A DNA stretch of 64,000 bases from Hoplostethus atlanticus. Lineage: Eukaryota > Chordata > Actinopteri > Trachichthyiformes > Trachichthyidae. Below are positions 62,301 to 64,000 of the stretch, one piece after another. The stretch spans positions 19,422,501 through 19,486,500 of the forward strand of contig JAXDDX010000001.1 of the NCBI GenBank assembly GCA_034670405.1. Reading direction: 5' to 3'. Numbering within the stretch: position 1 is the stretch's first letter; each line of letters starts with the position of its first letter. The position numbers and the translations under genes are program-made. Under the pieces are notes generated by a model, which made no database searches, was not told the DNA's origin, and saw only the letters and a list, made by a program, of their open reading frames with translations.

Positions 62301-63302
62301 CCAGTTCTCTGAGGGAGGAACCATACGGAAATCTACTTCCCATTGGGCTTTCTCTAAAAACACAAACCTGTGTGGATGTTGGAAAAAGGCTGAAAGATCC
62401 ATTAGATCCAGATCCAAGATGTGAGAGACAGCCCTGCCATAAATACCACTGGTATGATTGGACAGTACTTTATAAAGGGATTAATTACCTGTTCGATGAC
62501 CTGTTTAGACATTCTGGAGTTTTCCAAGCTGAAGACCTGAATGGAAAGGAGGTAAGCAGAAATTAGTGTGTGGCCATAATGACATAAAATGACAAATAAA
62601 CAAAACGGTCTGAACATATCACTTGGTTTACAAAAGGCATGTTATGTGTCAAAGGGATACCTTCTTGGCGCCGAGCATGTGAGCGAAGATGGGTAGCAGG
62701 CTTCCATCGCTGACCCCTAGACACACACTGTCTGCTTTCACCACCTGGAATTGGCACAGTGGTCGTTACCGAGATGAAACCCCAGGCATTACCCAGAAGC
62801 ACCTCCGCCTCCCCGTCACTTACGCTGCGTAACGCGCTGACGTAGCTCTCCGTGCGGCGGCTGTCGTTGAGTTCGCCGAATCGCGGCCGGGTCCAGACCA
62901 AAGTGGGCCTGGCAGGTGCAGCATGGCCGACGAGGAGGAGCATCGGTCTCTGTGTCCTGTTGTCTGAAAGAGACCGGCATCAAGACAGGCACAGACCGCT
63001 GATATACAAATACTTCAATAAAGTACAAAGTTACTTAGAGGTGCACCGATACCAATAAAAGTACAATGAAATGACTGTGGGCAGCAAGCGGTCCACCTCA
63101 GTGGTAGAGGAAACAGATTCGTACAGTATTTCTACAATGGGGGGAGGAAACATATGGTCTATAAGCTGGTGTACCTGTGTGTCTGCAGGCTGTACCACAG
63201 GCTGTAGTCATCGTGGCAGACCGTCAGACTCAGATCCTCTCCCTCTACCACCCTCCTCTCCACAGGCAGGAAGTAGACACTCTGCATCCAGTGGTCCCGC
63301 CA
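59356..63302 (-). CDS. prmt7: Protein arginine N-methyltransferase 7, C-terminal half; N-terminal exons outside window
   Basis: PRMT7 monomethylates arginines using S-adenosylmethionine and has two tandem methyltransferase modules. Exons here: 63302-63175, 62963-62824, 62744-62661, 62536-62489, 62084-61998, 61912-61751, 61218-61144, 60776-60616, 60467-60371, 59514-59356. They code the end of module one and all of module two. Matches: [119 protein letters not shown], and final [14 protein letters not shown]. All junctions are phase-consistent except that exon 62963-62824 contains one extra base. A minus-strand AATAAA at 59110-59105 is a likely polyadenylation signal. Convergent with ciapin1. 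Confidence 0.94.
60034..60245 (+). repeat. tRNA-derived SINE-like repeat in a prmt7 intron
   Basis: Shows GTGGGCTTGTGACCAGATGG followed by TTTGCATCCCCGGA (degenerate B box) and then CCCTTGGGCAAGGCAC. The order resembles V-SINE-type fish elements. Family assignment not certain. Confidence 0.55.
62824..62963 (-). CDS. prmt7: prmt7 exon with apparent +1 frameshift
   Basis: Upstream frame: [20 protein letters not shown] then F. Downstream frame: [20 protein letters not shown] then SALRS. Both match PRMT7 ([20 protein letters not shown]...), and they are joined at TTTGGTC where TTTGTC would keep frame. Exon length is 140, one more than phase allows. The likely surplus base is in the CC at 62898-62899 on the plus strand. 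Confidence 0.85.
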
Positions 63303-64000
63303 CTGGAAAACACCACAAAGAGATCAACAGAGCGCGACAGGGACCGCCCACTTTTTTTACGGCTCTGGTTCCGGAAGTAAATTTCCCATTCATTTACTCC
63401 ATAGACATTTCAGAAAATCCTTCTATAAAGAGTTTTAAGGCTGGAACCAAGCCAACCAGCTAGACGATGAATCGTGACCATAAAACATTTGATTCTGAGC
63501 AAAAAAAAGATCAGAAAACGGAAGAAAAGGCAAAAGGTACAAGACTGTGTACATCATTATTTTATGAAGTGAAGGAACTACTCATCCCATAAACCATTGC
63601 GAATGATACTTTTCCAAAAAACCTCCAAACTAACGATAGTTTAGCGCGCTTCTTCTTGAATTTAACATTTGTCAATAGTAGTGTTGATATTGTTGTTGTT
63701 TTGTGAGCGTATATATAGTGTTTCATATAGTATAGTGTACTGTGTTGTCATCGACATGGTACAGTGATTCGTTCCAGCTGCATAGGATAAGCAGCTAGCT
63801 AGGTTACGTTAGTAGCTAGCGTTAACGTTAGCTGACAAGACGTTTCGCGGGTGCGGTAAACATTTCCATGGTAACAGCGAGCTCCACCAATCAGAGACGT
63901 CGCTGTTACACTTTAGGATTGTGGGTAGTGTAGTACTTCTCCATGACATCGCAAATAAAACATGTTTTTCTCAAAACAAGGTTGATATCATACAGACTTG
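63303..64000. other. prmt7 intron to window end
   Basis: No further prmt7 exon was recognised, although about 380 N-terminal residues are still missing, so they must lie beyond 64000. The stretch 63790-63900 has CCAATCA and GACGTC motifs but no exon that I can support. Confidence 0.5.

Noticed and set aside
63765..63960. Possible promoter and first exon at the right edge
   Set aside because: CCAAT and CRE-like motifs exist, but prmt7 still lacks its N-terminal exons further right and no exon could be supported here.

Overview
The window is genomic DNA from a ray-finned (teleost) fish. The evidence is compact multi-exon vertebrate genes with GT-AG introns, very many long (CA)n, (GT)n and (GA)n microsatellites, a Tc1-like DNA transposon, a fish-type LINE tail and tRNA-derived SINE-like repeats. 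There is no bacterial or viral gene content. Exons were found by reading conserved protein segments in the three frames of each strand, then fixing splice sites so that reading phase is kept across each junction.

Layout, left to right. (1) About 1-29.2 kb: 5' half of WWP2 (a NEDD4-family E3 ubiquitin ligase), minus strand. Eight coding exons, from the start codon at 27825 down to the second WW domain at 5615. The remaining WW domains and the HECT domain lie left of the window. (2) 39430-30302: a 17-exon DGAT1-like acyltransferase gene, minus strand. Its architecture matches DGAT1, but the catalytic His position is Cys and exon 14 carries a +1 frameshift. (3) 45632-42542: POLR2C (RNA polymerase II subunit RPB3), minus strand, nine exons, 275 codons, with one GC-AG intron. 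(4) 51698-46505: COQ9 (coenzyme Q biosynthesis lipid-binding protein), minus strand, nine exons. (5) 54695-58010: CIAPIN1 (anamorsin, cytosolic Fe-S assembly), plus strand, eight coding exons, probably with an upstream non-coding exon near 53.46 kb. (6) 63302-59356: 3' half of PRMT7 (protein arginine methyltransferase), minus strand, ten exons, convergent with CIAPIN1. The N-terminal half lies right of the window.

From general knowledge, POLR2C, COQ9 and CIAPIN1 are neighbours on human 16q21, and WWP2 and PRMT7 are on 16q22. Most of the window is therefore an old vertebrate syntenic block, and the DGAT1-like gene is the unexpected member (human DGAT1 is on 8q24). These are independent housekeeping genes, not an operon or a joint pathway.

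The WWP2 introns are large and loaded with microsatellites, several of which touch splice sites. Intron 10 of the DGAT1-like gene (33165-35421) holds a LINE remnant split by a complete but defective Tc1-like element with TA target duplication, and the next intron holds a 15-bp minisatellite. Three genes (DGAT1-like, PRMT7, possibly COQ9) show an apparent single extra base in a short homopolymer. Assembly error is a serious explanation for the frameshifts, but it cannot explain the His-to-Cys substitution in the DGAT1-like gene.
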